A stretch of 64,000 bases of DNA, taken from assembly GCF_042435035.1 (NCBI RefSeq), contig NZ_JBHMQT010000014.1, positions 183,104 through 247,103 on the forward strand, given 5' to 3'. Below, piece by piece: positions 15,414 to 23,949 of the stretch. The notes under the pieces were generated by a model. The model ran no database searches. It was not told where the DNA came from and saw only the letters and a list, made by a program, of their open reading frames with translations. The position numbers were made by a program, and so were the translations under genes. This DNA is from Sphaerimonospora cavernae. GTDB taxonomy: Bacteria; Actinomycetota; Actinomycetes; Streptosporangiales; Streptosporangiaceae. The first letter of the stretch is position 1; every line of letters starts with the position of its first letter.

Positions 15414-16055
15414 GTGATCAATGACATCCGGGTGGACGCGGCGGTCACCGCGCTGCGTCCGGACTTCGCCGTGCTGGTCGTCTGCGCGTACGGGCTGCGC
15501 AACGGACCGAGTGACGACAGGTCCCGCGGATGGCTGGCCGCCGCCGCGGCCGACGCCGTACCGCTCGACCACGAGAAGATCGAGGCGTGGCGCGCCGCGT
15601 ACCGCGCGTTCGGCGCCAAGCCGCAGCGCACCCGGCCGTCGGTCGACGCGCTGATCCGGCGAATGCCGCTGCCCGAGATCAACCTCGTGGTCGACGCGTA
15701 CAACACCGTGTCCGTACGGCACGGCCTGCCGATCGGCGGCGAGGACCTGCGCCGTTATCAGGGAACGGCGCGCCTGGTCCGGGCGGCCGGGGACGAACCG
15801 TCCGACGAGGCGCTCGGCGACCCGCATATCGGCGAGGTCGTGTGGCGCGACGACGCGGGCGTGACCTGCCGCCGGTGGAACTGGCGGCAGTGCGTGCGGA
15901 CGAGGATCACCGAGGAGACGGTGGACGCGCTGTTCCTGCTCGAACGGCTGGAGCCGCTGTCGCTCGAGGAACTGTCGGCGGCCGGGGACGAACTCGCCGC
16001 ACTGCTCGCCGAGGTCAGCCCGCAGGTGCGGATCGAGTCTCGAGTGGTCGGTTGA
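15414..16055 (+). CDS. B3/B4 domain protein
   Basis: A 213-residue stand-alone B3/B4 domain, homologous to the editing-like domain of phenylalanyl-tRNA synthetase beta subunit. Supporting stretches are FGAKPQRTRPSVDALIRRM and INLVVDAYNTVSVRHGLPIGG. The start is the GTG at 15414. Such free-standing proteins may act on mischarged tRNA or D-amino acids, but their role is not established. It stands alone before kgd. Confidence 0.8.
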   Translation: MINDIRVDAAVTALRPDFAVLVVCAYGLRNGPSDDRSRGWLAAAAADAVPLDHEKIEAWRAAYRAFGAKPQRTRPSVDALIRRMPLPEINLVVDAYNTVSVRHGLPIGGEDLRRYQGTARLVRAAGDEPSDEALGDPHIGEVVWRDDAGVTCRRWNWRQCVRTRITEETVDALFLLERLEPLSLEELSAAGDELAALLAEVSPQVRIESRVVG

Positions 16056-16262
16056 ATTCGGCCATCCGATACACGCATGACCAAGGGGAAGTACTATCTC
16101 ATCGTCCAATCGGGCCATGAGGGCGTGACCTGTTCGATCGGTCCTGGGAAGATGGGCCGGAGCCTGGAACAAGCTACGCGTCCCTGACCGTTTCAAGGCG
16201 AGTAGCCTGGGACAGGTTCACCAAACATCAACGCCGATCTGCGGAAGAGGGCGATTTCCGCC

Positions 16263-19200
16263 GTGTCGTCTGAGTCGTCGCGGACAGACCCGCTGGCAAG
16301 CTTCGGACAGAACGAATGGCTTGTCGACGAGCTTTACCAGAAGTACCTCGAGGACCCCGAGTCTGTGGACAAGGCCTGGTGGCACTTCTTCGCTGATTAC
16401 AGCGGGACCGGCAAGACCGCTTCTCCTGAGGCCGCCGCTCCCGCGGGCGTGCCGGGTGAGGCGCCGAACGGCGCGAAGGCCCCGGCCGCCGGACCGGCCG
16501 CACAGGTCACGCGAACACCGGCTGCACAGGCTGCACAGGCCGTGCCGGCAGCGCGGCCCGCCCCGGCGGAGCCCGCTGCTCCGGCAGCCAAACCCGCTCC
16601 GGCGGCGGCAGCGAAGGCGAAGCCGGCTCCGGTCCCCGCCGGCGCGGCGGAGGAGCGGCTGCGCGGCGCCGCGGCCCGTACGGCTCTCAACATGGAGGCG
16701 TCGCTGGCGGTGCCGACGGCGACCAGCGTGCGCGCGGTGCCGGCGAAGCTGCTCATCGACAACCGCATCGTCATCAACAACCACCTGCAGCGCGGGCGTG
16801 GAGGCAAGATCTCCTTCACGCACCTGATCGGCTATGCCATCGTCAAGGCGCTCGCGACGATGCCGGAGATGAACCACTCCTTCACGGAGGTCGACGGCAA
16901 GCCGGTCCTGGTCAAGCCCGAGCACGTGGGCCTGGGCCTGGCGATCGACGTGCGGAAGGAGGACGGCAGCCGCCAGCTCCTCGTTCCGTCGATCAAGGAG
17001 GCGGAGACCCTCGACTTCCGCCAGTTCTGGGTGGCGTACGAGGACATCGTGCGCAAGGCCCGCGGCGGCAAGCTCGGCGTGGAGGACTTCCAGGGCACCA
17101 CGATTTCGCTGACCAACCCGGGCACGATCGGCACGGTCCACTCGGTGCCGCGCCTGATGCCGGGCCAGGGCACGATCATCGGCGTCGGCGCGATGGAGTA
17201 CCCGGCGGAGTACCAGGGCGCGTCGACCGACACGCTCTCGCGCCTCGCGATCAGCAAGGTGATGACGCTCACCTCCACTTACGATCACCGGATCATCCAG
17301 GGCGCCCAGTCGGGCGACTTCCTGCGCCGGATCCACCAGCTGCTGCTCGGCGCCGACGGCTTCTACGACGAGATCTTCAAGTCGCTGCGCATTCCGTACG
17401 AGCCGATCCGCTGGGAACCGGACATCTCGGCCACCCATGATGACGACGTGACCAAGTCGGCCCGCGTGCTGGAGCTGATCCACGCCTACCGGGTACGCGG
17501 CCACCTGATGGCCGACACCGACCCGCTGGAGTACAAGCAGCGCAAGCACCCGGACCTGGACATCAAGTCCCACGGCCTGACGCTGTGGGACCTGGAGCGC
17601 GAGTTCGCCACGGGCGGTTTCGGCGGCCGTCCCCTGATGAAGCTGCGCGACATCCTCGGTGTGCTGCGCGACTCCTACTGCCGCACGGTCGGCATCGAGT
17701 ACATGCACATCCAGGAGCCGGAGGAGCGTGCCTGGATCCAGGCGCGGGTGGAGAAGGCGCACGCCAAGTCCGACCGCGAGGAGCAGCTCAACATCCTGCG
17801 CCGGCTCAACACGGCCGAGGCGTTCGAGACCTTCCTGCAGACCAAGTACGTCGGGCAGAAGCGGTTCTCGCTGGAGGGCGGCGAGTCGCTCATACCGCTG
17901 CTCGACTCGGTGATCAGCGCGGCGGCGGACGACGAGCTCGACGAGGTCGTCATCGGCATGGCCCACCGCGGCCGGCTGAACGTCCTGGCCAACATCGTCG
18001 GCAAGTCCTACGCGCAGGTGTTCGGGGAGTTCGAGGGCAACCTCGACCCGCGCAGCGCGCACGGCTCCGGCGACGTGAAGTACCACCTGGGTGCGAGCGG
18101 CGACTTCGTCGGCGCGAACGGCACCAAGATCAAGGCATCGGTCGTGGCGAACCCCTCCCACCTGGAGGCCGTCGACCCCGTCCTCGAGGGTGTCGTCCGA
18201 GCCAAGCAGGACCTGCTGGAGCGGGGCGAGGAAGGCTTCACCGTCCTGCCCGTGCTCGTCCACGGCGACGCGGCGTTCGCCGGTCAGGGCGTGGTGGCCG
18301 AGACCCTGCACCTGTCGCAGCTGCGCGGCTACCGCACCGGCGGCACCGTCCACATCGTGGTGAACAACCAGGTCGGCTTCACGACCAGCCCGGCGAGCTC
18401 CCGCTCCTCCGTCTACGCGACGGACGTGGCCCGGATGATCCAGGCGCCGATCTTCCACGTGAACGGCGACGATCCCGAGGCGGTCGTCCGCGTCGGCAGG
18501 CTGGCCTTCGAGTACCGCCAGGCGTTCCGCAAGGACGTCGTGATCGACATGATCTGTTACCGGCGGCGCGGCCACAACGAGGCCGACAACCCGAGCTTCA
18601 CCCAGCCGCTGATGTACGACCTGATCGACGCCAAGCGGTCCACCAGGAAGCTCTACACCGAGGCTCTGATCGGCCGCGGCGACATCACGGTCGAGGAGGC
18701 CGAGCAGGCGCTCCGCGACTACCAGGAACAGCTCGAACGGGCCTTCACCGAGACCCGCGAGGCCTCGAAGAAGCCGCTCGAGCCCGGCTCGGTCGTGGTG
18801 CCGGAGCCGGACGAGCTGATCCCGTGGTCGCACGAGGACACCAAGAGCTCGATCTCGGAGGAGACGGTCAAGCGGGTCATCGAGACCCAGCTCAACCTGC
18901 CCGAGGGCTTCACCGTCCACCCACGTCTGGCCCCGATGCTGCAGCGCCGCGGCGCCATGATCACGGATGACGCCATCGACTGGGCGACCGGGGAGCTCCT
19001 GGCCTTCGGCTCACTGCTCATCGACGGGCACCCGGTGCGCCTGGTCGGCCAGGACTCCCGGCGCGGCACGTTCGGCCAGCGGCACGCCGTGCTCGTCGAC
19101 CGGGTGACCGGCGAGGAGCACACGCCGCTCAAGTCCTTCAATCACGAAACCACGAAGTTCTACGTGTACGACTCGCTGCTCAGCGAGTTCGCCGCGATGG

Positions 19201-20003
19201 GCTTCGAGTACGGCTACAGCGTGGTCAGGCCGGACGCGCTGGTCGCATGGGAGGCCCAGTTCGGCGACTTCGCCAACGGCGCCCAGTCGATCATCGATGA
19301 GTTCGTCTCGTCCGGTGAGCAGAAGTGGGGCCAGCGCTCCTCGGTCGTGCTGCTGCTGCCGCACGGCTACGAAGGCCAGGGGCCGGACCACTCCTCGGCG
19401 CGCATCGAGCGTTTCCTGCAGATGTGCGCCCTGGACAACATGACGGTGGCCCAGCCGACCACGCCGGCGAACTACTTCCACCTGCTCCGCTGGCAGGTGC
19501 TGTCCAACCGGCACCGGCCGCTGGTCGTGTTCACACCCAAGTCGCTGCTGCGCCACAAGGCGGCCGCCTCCGCGACCGAGGACTTCACCTCGGGCTCGTT
19601 CCGGCCGGTCATCGGCGACTCGACCGTGGATCCGGCGGCCGTGACGCGGGTCGTCGTCTGCTCGGGCAGGGTCTACTACGACCTGCTCGCGCAGCGGGAG
19701 AAGACGGGCAGGCACGATGTGGCCCTGGTCCGCCTGGAGCGCATCTACCCGTTCCCGGAGAACCCGCTGAGCGCCGAGATCGACCGCTACGGCGCCGGCG
19801 TCGACCTGATCTGGGCCCAGGACGAGCCCGTCAACATGGGCCCCTGGCCGTACCTGAGCCTGAAGATGATGGAGAAGCCGGAACTGCTGGGCGGCCGCAG
19901 GCTGCGCCGGGTGTCGCGTACACCGAACTCGTCGCCGGCGACCGGCTCGCACTCCAAGCACGACGCGGAGCTGGCCACCATGCTGAAGGAGATCTTCGGC
20001 TAG
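16263..20003 (+). CDS. kgd: Multifunctional 2-oxoglutarate decarboxylase/dehydrogenase
   Basis: A 1246-residue TCA-cycle enzyme of the actinobacterial E2-E1 fusion type. Residues 1-45 are the E1 N-terminal segment (FGQNEWLVDELYQKY), followed by an Ala/Pro-rich linker (about 55-130), an E2o-like succinyltransferase domain (about 140-370, ending YDHRIIQGAQSGDF) and the thiamine-diphosphate E1o domain (about 400-1246; MAHRGRLNVL, GDAAFAGQGVVAETL, HGYEGQGPDHSSARIERFL). It lacks a lipoyl domain, as in mycobacteria. The GTG at 16263 is used. In M. tuberculosis the enzyme is controlled by GarA; no garA gene is seen here. A strong hairpin follows at 20054. Confidence 0.96.
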   Translation: MSSESSRTDPLASFGQNEWLVDELYQKYLEDPESVDKAWWHFFADYSGTGKTASPEAAAPAGVPGEAPNGAKAPAAGPAAQVTRTPAAQAAQAVPAARPAPAEPAAPAAKPAPAAAAKAKPAPVPAGAAEERLRGAAARTALNMEASLAVPTATSVRAVPAKLLIDNRIVINNHLQRGRGGKISFTHLIGYAIVKALATMPEMNHSFTEVDGKPVLVKPEHVGLGLAIDVRKEDGSRQLLVPSIKEAETLDFRQFWVAYEDIVRKARGGKLGVEDFQGTTISLTNPGTIGTVHSVPRLMPGQGTIIGVGAMEYPAEYQGASTDTLSRLAISKVMTLTSTYDHRIIQGAQSGDFLRRIHQLLLGADGFYDEIFKSLRIPYEPIRWEPDISATHDDDVTKSARVLELIHAYRVRGHLMADTDPLEYKQRKHPDLDIKSHGLTLWDLEREFATGGFGGRPLMKLRDILGVLRDSYCRTVGIEYMHIQEPEERAWIQARVEKAHAKSDREEQLNILRRLNTAEAFETFLQTKYVGQKRFSLEGGESLIPLLDSVISAAADDELDEVVIGMAHRGRLNVLANIVGKSYAQVFGEFEGNLDPRSAHGSGDVKYHLGASGDFVGANGTKIKASVVANPSHLEAVDPVLEGVVRAKQDLLERGEEGFTVLPVLVHGDAAFAGQGVVAETLHLSQLRGYRTGGTVHIVVNNQVGFTTSPASSRSSVYATDVARMIQAPIFHVNGDDPEAVVRVGRLAFEYRQAFRKDVVIDMICYRRRGHNEADNPSFTQPLMYDLIDAKRSTRKLYTEALIGRGDITVEEAEQALRDYQEQLERAFTETREASKKPLEPGSVVVPEPDELIPWSHEDTKSSISEETVKRVIETQLNLPEGFTVHPRLAPMLQRRGAMITDDAIDWATGELLAFGSLLIDGHPVRLVGQDSRRGTFGQRHAVLVDRVTGEEHTPLKSFNHETTKFYVYDSLLSEFAAMGFEYGYSVVRPDALVAWEAQFGDFANGAQSIIDEFVSSGEQKWGQRSSVVLLLPHGYEGQGPDHSSARIERFLQMCALDNMTVAQPTTPANYFHLLRWQVLSNRHRPLVVFTPKSLLRHKAAASATEDFTSGSFRPVIGDSTVDPAAVTRVVVCSGRVYYDLLAQREKTGRHDVALVRLERIYPFPENPLSAEIDRYGAGVDLIWAQDEPVNMGPWPYLSLKMMEKPELLGGRRLRRVSRTPNSSPATGSHSKHDAELATMLKEIFG

Positions 20004-20053
20004 CCGCCTGTGCGCCCCCCGGCGCGTGGCCCGGCGAGCCGTACGAGAAAGAT

Positions 20054-20089
20054 GGAAGTCCCCCACGGTCACGATCGCGGGGGACTTCC
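20054..20089 (+). terminator. Hairpin after kgd
   Basis: Perfect 11-base arms GGAAGTCCCCC and GGGGGACTTCC with a 14-base loop. There is no T-run after it, as is common in actinobacteria. It separates kgd from the small downstream gene. Confidence 0.75.
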
Positions 20090-20146
20090 CCATGGACAGG
20101 AACATTTCGAGCAGGCGCGGTTTCCGCTGACTGGAGAAAAGAGGAC

Positions 20147-20320
20147 ATGTACTTCACCGACAGGGGCATCGAGGAGCTCACCGACCGGCGCGGCGAGGAG
20201 GAGGTCAGCATGATCTGGCTGGCCGAGCGGCTGCGGGAGTTCGTCGACCTCAACCCGGAGTTCGAGACCCCCGTGGATCGGCTGGCCACCTGGCTGGCCC
20301 GCCTCGACGAAGACGAGTAA
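20147..20320 (+). CDS. DUF6104-type small protein
   Basis: A 57-residue acidic protein starting MYFTDRGIEELTDRRGEEEV and containing WLAERLREFVDLNPEFETPV. I recognise it as the small uncharacterised protein commonly annotated downstream of kgd in actinomycetes (DUF6104). The ATG at 20147 has GAGG before it. It has no signal peptide or membrane segment and is probably a small helical cytosolic protein. Its conservation next to kgd suggests a link to the dehydrogenase, but that is only guilt by association. Confidence 0.75.
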   Translation: MYFTDRGIEELTDRRGEEEVSMIWLAERLREFVDLNPEFETPVDRLATWLARLDEDE

Positions 20321-20377
20321 CGGAAGTCGAGTAACGAAGACGAGTAGCACGGCCCCTCCGGCTCACCCTTCCTCAAA

Positions 20378-20416
20378 CGCGATACATCTTGACTTTTGCG
20401 AGACGCGATATATCGT
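20378..20416 (+). promoter_or_regulatory. Promoter and PadR-type operator of the DUF4097-padR operon
   Basis: TTGACT at 20389 and TATCGT at 20411 (16-base spacer) form a plausible promoter. CGCGATATATC at 20404 contains the perfect palindrome CGATATATCG (20406-20415) and overlaps the -10 box. A diverged copy, CGCGATACATC, begins 26 bases upstream at 20378. Such ATAT-centred dyads fit autoregulation by the PadR protein of the operon. Confidence 0.65.
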
Positions 20417-20457
20417 GTCTTGTGAGAGTGCTGTTCTCGCACGGGAAGGGTCGAGCA

Positions 20458-21279
20458 ATGCCCCAGTGGACTGTCCAGGAGCCCGGACAACTGACCTTTG
20501 ACACGGTCACCAGTCTGAGTGTGCGAATCGTGGCCGGACGTCTGGCCGTACTGGCCAGCGACGGGCCGCCGACACTGGAGGTGACCGATATCCGGAAATC
20601 ACCACTGATAGTGACCCAGGACGACGACGGCCGGCTCACCGTGGCGTACCGGGATCTGACCTGGGACGGCATCCTCGACTGGCTGAAGCCCGGGCCGCAG
20701 TCCACGACCCTCACGCTGACAGTGCCGAAAGACTGCCCGGTGCAGGTAGGGGTGATCTCCGCCTCGGCGGTGGTTGCGGGCTTCGAGAGCCGCGCGAACG
20801 TCAAGAGCGCCTCCGGTGAGATCGTGCTCGACGGGGTGAGCGGCGAGGTCCACGCCGAGACGGTCTCCGGAGCGGTGGAGAGCCGGGGCCTGGCGGGCGA
20901 CATGGATTTCACCAGCGTGTCGGGCGAGCTCACCATCGCCGGCGGGACGCCGCGCAGGCTCAACGCCAAGACCGTCTCCGGCCGGATCACGGCGGATCTG
21001 CGGCTGACACCGACCGGCAATGTCACGCTGAACAGCGTCAGCGGTGCCATCGTCGTACGGCTGCCGCAGTCGGTCGACGCCGATGTCACCCTGCGTTCCG
21101 CCTCGGGCCTGCTGAAGTCGGCCTTCCCCGGGCTCGGCGGTGGTCACCCGGGGTCGAAGTCGCTCGCCGGACGACTCGGCGGCGGCATGGCGTACGTCTC
21201 GGCGAGCACGGTGTCCGGCGCCGTCACGCTGCTGAGCAAGGAGACCGCGGAAGCGGACGCGGAAGAGGAGATGGCATGA
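20458..21279 (+). CDS. DUF4097 beta-strand repeat protein
   Basis: A 273-residue protein made of short beta repeats (SASGEIVLDGVSGEV, TVSGAVESRGL, SVSGELTIAGG), typical of the DUF4097/adhesin-like fold seen in envelope-stress operons such as LiaG-type proteins. It has no signal peptide or membrane helix. The ATG at 20458 follows GGGAAGGG; an in-frame start at 20389 would include the operator and is rejected. Its 3' end overlaps padR by four bases (ATGA), so the two are translated together. The function is unknown; the family often accompanies PadR regulators. Confidence 0.8.
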   Translation: MPQWTVQEPGQLTFDTVTSLSVRIVAGRLAVLASDGPPTLEVTDIRKSPLIVTQDDDGRLTVAYRDLTWDGILDWLKPGPQSTTLTLTVPKDCPVQVGVISASAVVAGFESRANVKSASGEIVLDGVSGEVHAETVSGAVESRGLAGDMDFTSVSGELTIAGGTPRRLNAKTVSGRITADLRLTPTGNVTLNSVSGAIVVRLPQSVDADVTLRSASGLLKSAFPGLGGGHPGSKSLAGRLGGGMAYVSASTVSGAVTLLSKETAEADAEEEMA

Positions 21280-22046
21280 GCCCGGTGTTCGGGCACGGAC
21301 GGCTCCGGCTGTACCTGCTGAAACTACTGGAGGAGAGTCCGCGGCACGGCTACGAGGTGATCCGGCTGCTGCGGGACCGCTTCCTCGGCGTGTACTCCCC
21401 CTCCCCCGGCACCATCTATCCCCGGCTGGCGAGGCTGGAGGAGGAGGGCCTGGTCACCCATGAGGTCGTGGACGGCAAGAAGGTCTTCACGATCACCGAC
21501 AAGGGGCGGGCCGAGTTGCTCAACCGGATGGACGAGTTGGCCGAGTTGGAGCGGGAGATCACCGCCTCGGTGCAGGACATCGCGCGGGAGGTCAAGGAGG
21601 ACGTACGGCAGACCGTACGTTCGCTGCGGGAAGAGCTGACCCAGATGGCCCGCGACATCGGCAGGAACGCCGAACACGACGCCGACCGGAGCGGACGCGA
21701 CGCCTGGCGGGCCAACCGGGAGGAGTGGAAGCGCCAGCACCAGCAGGCGAAGGAGGAACTGCGGCGGCAGAAGGAGGATTGGCGCCGTCACAAGAACCAC
21801 CTGCGTGAGGAGGCCGAGCGCTGGCAGCGCGAGTGGCGCCGCATCTGGGAAGAGAGCCGGTCGTGGATCGGCAGGCCGGGCAGCCCCGGCCCCGACGCCG
21901 AACTCGGATGCCTGCTGGCCGAGTTCGTCGGCGAGGTACGGCGAGTCGCCGACGACGGACAACTGACTGAGTCGGCCCTGGCGGAGTGCCGGGCCGCGCT
22001 CGACGAGGCCACCCGGCGCATCCGCGACACTCTGGGAACCAGCTGA
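21276..22046 (+). CDS. PadR-family regulator with long coiled-coil tail
   Basis: A 256-residue protein. Residues 1-85 are a PadR winged helix (LYLLKLLEESPRHGYEVIR, SPSPGTIYPRLARLEEEGLV). Residues about 90-200 are a highly charged, Arg/Glu/Lys/Gln-rich coiled coil that is much longer than in minimal PadR proteins; the C-terminal 50 residues are helical again. It is coupled to the DUF4097 gene by an ATGA overlap and probably represses the operon through the ATAT palindrome at 20406. Confidence 0.85.
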   Translation: MSPVFGHGRLRLYLLKLLEESPRHGYEVIRLLRDRFLGVYSPSPGTIYPRLARLEEEGLVTHEVVDGKKVFTITDKGRAELLNRMDELAELEREITASVQDIAREVKEDVRQTVRSLREELTQMARDIGRNAEHDADRSGRDAWRANREEWKRQHQQAKEELRRQKEDWRRHKNHLREEAERWQREWRRIWEESRSWIGRPGSPGPDAELGCLLAEFVGEVRRVADDGQLTESALAECRAALDEATRRIRDTLGTS

Positions 22047-22060
22047 CCCACTGGGAAGCC

Positions 22061-22086
22061 CATGATCACAAGATCACGGAATGGGG
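22061..22086. repeat. Convergent-junction motif, copy 4 (diverged)
   Basis: CATGATCACAAGATCACGGA followed by ATGGGG, between padR (plus) and the MDR oxidoreductase gene (minus). The 3' half CAAGATCACGG matches the other copies; the 5' half has a second GATCAC instead of the TGCGAGCA part. Confidence 0.5.
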
Positions 22087-22095
22087 AGACGACGA

Positions 22096-23058
22096 TTAGA
22101 GGGTGAACACGATCTTGCCGAACAGGGCGCCGCGGTGCATCGCGGCGAAGCCGTCCTCCGCCTGAGTGAGCGGCAGCACCCGATCGACCAGTGGGCGCAC
22201 CCCGGTCTGCTCGAGGAAGACCGCCAGCCTGGCGAGCTGATCCCGGGTGCCCATTGTGGATCCGACCACGGACTTCTGCAGGAAGAACACCTGCGCGAGC
22301 TGCGTCGGGGCGACCATCCCGCTGGTCGCGCCGCTGACGACGATCCGGCCGCCGGCGCGCAGCGAGGCCAGCGAGTGCTGCCAGGTGGCCTCGCCGACCG
22401 TCTCCATCACGGCGTCGACTCGCTCCGGCAGCCGCGCCCCGGACTCGAAGACGCGGTCGGCGCCGAGTTCGAGGGCACGGGCCCGCTTCTCCTCAGACCG
22501 GCTGGTCGCCCACATGCGGTAGCCGGCGGCGCGGCCGAGTATGATCAAGGCGGTTGCCACGCCGCCGCCCGCGCCTTGGATGAGCACGGTCGATCCCGGC
22601 TCCAGCCCGGCCTTGTCGAACAGCATCCGGAAGGCGGTCAGCCAGGCGGTGGGCAGGCAGGCGGCCTCCTCGAAGGAGATCGCCTCAGGCTTCGGCACCA
22701 GGTTGCGCTTCGGGACGGCGACCTTCTCGGCGAACGTGCCGTCGTACACCTCGGAGAGCAGGGAGCGCTTGGGGTCGAGTGTCTCGTCTCCGTTCACGGG
22801 CGTGCCGATCACCGAGTGGACGATGACCTCGTTGCCGTCCTCGTCCACGCCGGCGGCGTCACAACCGAGGACGATGGGCAACCGGTCCTGGTTGATCCCG
22901 ACGCCCTTCAGCGTCCAGAGATCGTGGTGGTTCAGCGCGGCGGCCCGTACGGTGACCGTCGTCCAACCGTCTGGGACCGTCGGCTCGGGGTGCTCACCGA
23001 GGGTCATCCCCTTCAGCGGGTTGTCGGGATCGATCTGCGTGGCGGTAACGGCGAACAT
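22096..23058 (-). CDS. MDR-family zinc-independent oxidoreductase (quinone reductase-like)
   Basis: A 320-residue medium-chain reductase. The N-terminal GroES-like domain has VRAAALNHHDLWTLKGVG; the NADPH motif is VLIQGAGGGVATALIIL; there is no structural-zinc cysteine cluster. It most resembles NADPH:quinone reductase/zinc-binding alcohol dehydrogenase relatives of the YhdH/AdhP type. The ATG is at 23058. It is monocistronic. The substrate is not inferable. Confidence 0.83.
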   Translation of the reverse strand: MFAVTATQIDPDNPLKGMTLGEHPEPTVPDGWTTVTVRAAALNHHDLWTLKGVGINQDRLPIVLGCDAAGVDEDGNEVIVHSVIGTPVNGDETLDPKRSLLSEVYDGTFAEKVAVPKRNLVPKPEAISFEEAACLPTAWLTAFRMLFDKAGLEPGSTVLIQGAGGGVATALIILGRAAGYRMWATSRSEEKRARALELGADRVFESGARLPERVDAVMETVGEATWQHSLASLRAGGRIVVSGATSGMVAPTQLAQVFFLQKSVVGSTMGTRDQLARLAVFLEQTGVRPLVDRVLPLTQAEDGFAAMHRGALFGKIVFTL

Positions 23059-23191
23059 AGCCGCACCCTACTCGGCACTCCCCCAGACGATCTTTGAGCC
23101 CTGCCGTGCCGAGCAGAACGAGGGGGCTCGATGGACGAAACCACCGTGCCCCCTCGCGATCGGTTTTACGACCCTCATACGGGCAGTGGGG

Positions 23192-23740
23192 TCAAATGGC
23201 GAAGACGCCCCCCTCGACAGACCGCATCTCGCACTTGTTCCCGTATGTGCGGCGGTACCAGAAGTACTTCCCGTCCCAGATCCCATTGGCGGTGACCGTG
23301 ACTGGGCTGTACACCATGGGGCAGTTCGTCCCCTTAACCGGCCGGAGGCTGGCCGGGTCGCCCTTGACCTTGGCCAGGGCCGCACACGCGTCCTTCGCGC
23401 CCGGGTGGGATCCACCCACCGGCCGGCAGTTCAGGAAGGCGTACTGGTCGGGGAGGTCGGACTCGGATACGCCTCCCGAGGTGGCCGTCACGAGCATCAT
23501 CCGGACGTTGCCGAGGTTCTGCCCGCCCTTGGCGCCCGGCCGGCCGATCAGGGTCATCGGCCCGGGAGCTGAGACGGTGCGGGACTCGGAAACGCCGACG
23601 GGCGTCTGTGCGATGGATGGCCTGGATGATGCGGGTGAGGATGCGGATGCGGGCGCCGGCGGCCCCTCGTCCGCCTGCGCGGGTGTGACGATGCCGGCGG
23701 CGAAGGCCGTACCGGCCAGTAGAGCAAGGAGTGGCTTCAT
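23192..23740 (-). CDS. Secreted subtilisin-inhibitor-like (SSI, I16) protein
   Basis: A 182-residue exported protein: signal peptide about 1-23 (ending TPAQA), a Ser/Pro/Ala-rich stretch to about 60, then an SSI-type inhibitor domain. The reactive loop reads NCPMVYSP, with predicted P1 Met142 and P1' Val143 as in Streptomyces subtilisin inhibitor. Four cysteines (105, 119, 140, 170) fit the two SSI disulfides, and the C-terminus GGVFAI matches the family ending. It is longer than classical SSI because of the N-terminal linker. GGGGGATCCA precedes the ATG at 23740. It is divergent from two secreted protease homologues, which may be its targets or coregulated partners. Confidence 0.88.
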   Translation of the reverse strand: MKPLLALLAGTAFAAGIVTPAQADEGPPAPASASSPASSRPSIAQTPVGVSESRTVSAPGPMTLIGRPGAKGGQNLGNVRMMLVTATSGGVSESDLPDQYAFLNCRPVGGSHPGAKDACAALAKVKGDPASLRPVKGTNCPMVYSPVTVTANGIWDGKYFWYRRTYGNKCEMRSVEGGVFAI

Positions 23741-23893
23741 TGGATCCCCCCGTTTCGGCTGATGGTCAGCCTTCCGGGACGGGCAGGCACGATCAAGCGC
23801 CCACCCCGGGCCATGGCCAAATCTGACGCACCACTGATCCCTTTGGTTCCGCCGGTTTCATAACGAGACGGTTACAAAGCTGTGCCGCAACCG

Positions 23894-23928
23894 TATGGAT
23901 CTGGAAAAATCACCCCTTAGTATCCATA
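23894..23928. promoter_or_regulatory. Inverted repeat before the protease gene
   Basis: TATGGAT and ATCCATA are inverted with 21 bases between them, ending 21 bases before the protease start, in the A/T-richest part of this divergent region. It could be an operator; no known regulator is recognised. Confidence 0.35.
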
Positions 23929-23949
23929 TCACCACACTGGAAGGTCACA

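Noticed and set aside
16218..18920. 900-codon open frame antisense to kgd
   Set aside because: It mirrors the kgd coding frame; composition is typical of antisense frames in GC-rich genes and it has no recognisable domain.
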